From Macrotrachela quadricornifera (Eukaryota > Rotifera > Eurotatoria > Philodinida > Philodinidae), in contig JAJEKB010021243.1 in NCBI GenBank assembly GCA_022393335.1, forward strand, positions 482,601 to 546,600: DNA of 64,000 bases. The letters run 5' to 3'. The notes beneath the pieces are model-generated. The model was not told the origin of the DNA. It saw only the letters and a program-made list of their open reading frames with translations, and made no database searches. This document shows positions 62,661-64,000 of the stretch, piece after piece. The position numbers were made by a program, and so were the translations under genes. Each line of letters starts with the position of its first letter. The stretch's first letter is position 1.

Positions 62661-64000
62661 GTTATTTTTTACAGCTTCTTCTGTATCTTTACTTTTCAAT
62701 ATTTTTTAAATATATTTAAAATTGATTTTCGTACCAACCATATATAGACTGTACAGAGTTTTAAATAGTATCTCCTGATAACAAAAGTCTTTTAATTAAA
62801 GGATTAATAGAGGTGAAATATTCAAAATACAAATAGGCCCATTTATTCTGAGAGATCCGATAATACATGTATCTCTTACTAATTTTCGAATATTCGTCTG
62901 TTTAACTTAACGGTAATTAACTAAAACATTTATGAGAATTTATATGAGTTAGTACTTGAATCAATGTAACGATAAGATTCAAAGCATGTAAAACATGATG
63001 GATAAATCGGAATCACGCAATAAATTTATTTTTATCGTATAATTTTTGGGCTTAAGAGCTCATACCCATTTTCTTCCAGGATGTAGGTGAAACATGTTTA
63101 CTTGGATTTGAAATAACTATATAATTGTCATTATCATTCTTTAATAGTGTATTGAATTAAATCATAAGTATAATTTGCAACTAAATTCCAAATAAGTTGT
63201 AATAATGAAATTTGGATTGATGAAACAATTATTGACGAATCATTGATGTGATTCGAGTTTAACTCAGCTGTATTTTTGAAATATCGATCCGTCTTTTCTT
63301 TCTGATCTCTACATGAGTGTATTATACTACTTTATGTTTTTAAAGATTACATGTTCGAGAATATGTTTAGTTATAAAATCAAATGAATAAATAATTTAAC
63401 CGTTATAGTTGAAGATTATTTAAGAATGATGTGAGAATTAATATCAATAAAATATTTATTCTATAAATGTTTTAGAAGAGTTATCACATCTTAATTTTTC
63501 AATACGACTAATATGCATGTATTTTTATTTAGCATTTCGTCGTATGTTATTGCATCTTGATCAAACCATGAATTATTCATAATATCAGACGACTAAAGAA
63601 CTATCCAATAATCTAAATAACTATAGAAGAAAAATATTCACTAATTTTTAGATTGAACTAGGATAGTAATTAATAGATCTATACTATTCTGACATTATAA
63701 TATTTTATTAATAATCATCCATTTAATTAACCCATTTTTCTGTTTCTAATATATTACGAATAGAATAGAAGATGAGTATAAAGAGCTATCTTTTTCGTTT
63801 TTTTCATATGACGTTGTTCGAATTGATAGGCACGATAAAAAAAATAATATAAACAGATTTTCAAACGATATGCATTGTGTGGTAATAATATTGAAAATTA
63901 CAGTAGATTTTTAATTATTTATTCTGAGTATATTGGTTCATATGCAAATACGGTTCAGTTAATATTAAGTCATACAAAGAAAAGCATATATTAAAACAGA
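62661..64000. other. No supported gene
   Basis: AT-rich to the window end; no frame with family resemblance. Confidence 0.5.

Overview
The window is metazoan nuclear DNA. It is strongly AT-rich, and its genes are broken by many introns of about 45-80 bp with clean GT-AG ends. The gene set is animal: BPTF/NURF301, SUMO, PEN-2, DNAJC19/TIM14, ornithine aminotransferase, CDP-DAG synthase, BTBD10/KCTD20, a Rab and perforin-2/MPEG1. Compact introns, a TIR-domain protein of the form known from bdelloid rotifers, a divergent class-A GPCR, an F-box-like/LRR protein and heavily decayed mariner copies together suggest a bdelloid rotifer (Rotaria/Adineta-like). The species assignment is inference. All gene models were spliced by hand; every multi-exon model given closes to a multiple of three with no internal stop.

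Left third (1-26 kb), accessory and gene-poor. Two copies of an unnamed secreted/single-pass membrane protein with an 'HFRGG' start to its ectodomain lie in tandem, 12.39 kb apart. The left copy is cut by the window edge. Between them are a dead mariner, three large inverted-repeat (foldback) elements and a four-exon TIR-domain gene. A two-exon GPCR follows. After about 5 kb without genes comes a two-exon perforin-2 (MPEG1-type MACPF) gene. TIR, MACPF and receptor-like genes give this arm a defence/surface-sensing character.

Centre (26.6-48.4 kb), dense and housekeeping-like. In order: tRNA-Thr(AGU); ornithine aminotransferase (-), head-to-head with the gamma-secretase subunit PEN-2 (+); DNAJC19/TIM14 (+); a Rab GTPase (+); a second dead mariner; an intronless GT61-like type II membrane protein (+); CDP-diacylglycerol synthase (-); a complete 16-exon BPTF/NURF301 (-) with DDT, PHD, AT-hook-like, two PHD and a bromodomain; and SUMO (+).

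Right third (48.4-64 kb). An LRR gene built from 84-bp one-repeat exons comes first. About 9 kb of relics, dispersed repeats and another foldback element follow. BTBD10/KCTD20 (-) then precedes 2.4 kb of apparently empty sequence.

The main points of interest are: a gradient of identity along the duplicated HFRGG genes (near-identical 3' introns, diverged 5' end) that looks like gene conversion; a set of unrelated foldback elements confined to the gene-poor flanks; modular exon architectures (84-bp LRR exons, phase-2 Ser/Thr mini-exons); and a Rab whose Cys-Cys is not at its C terminus.
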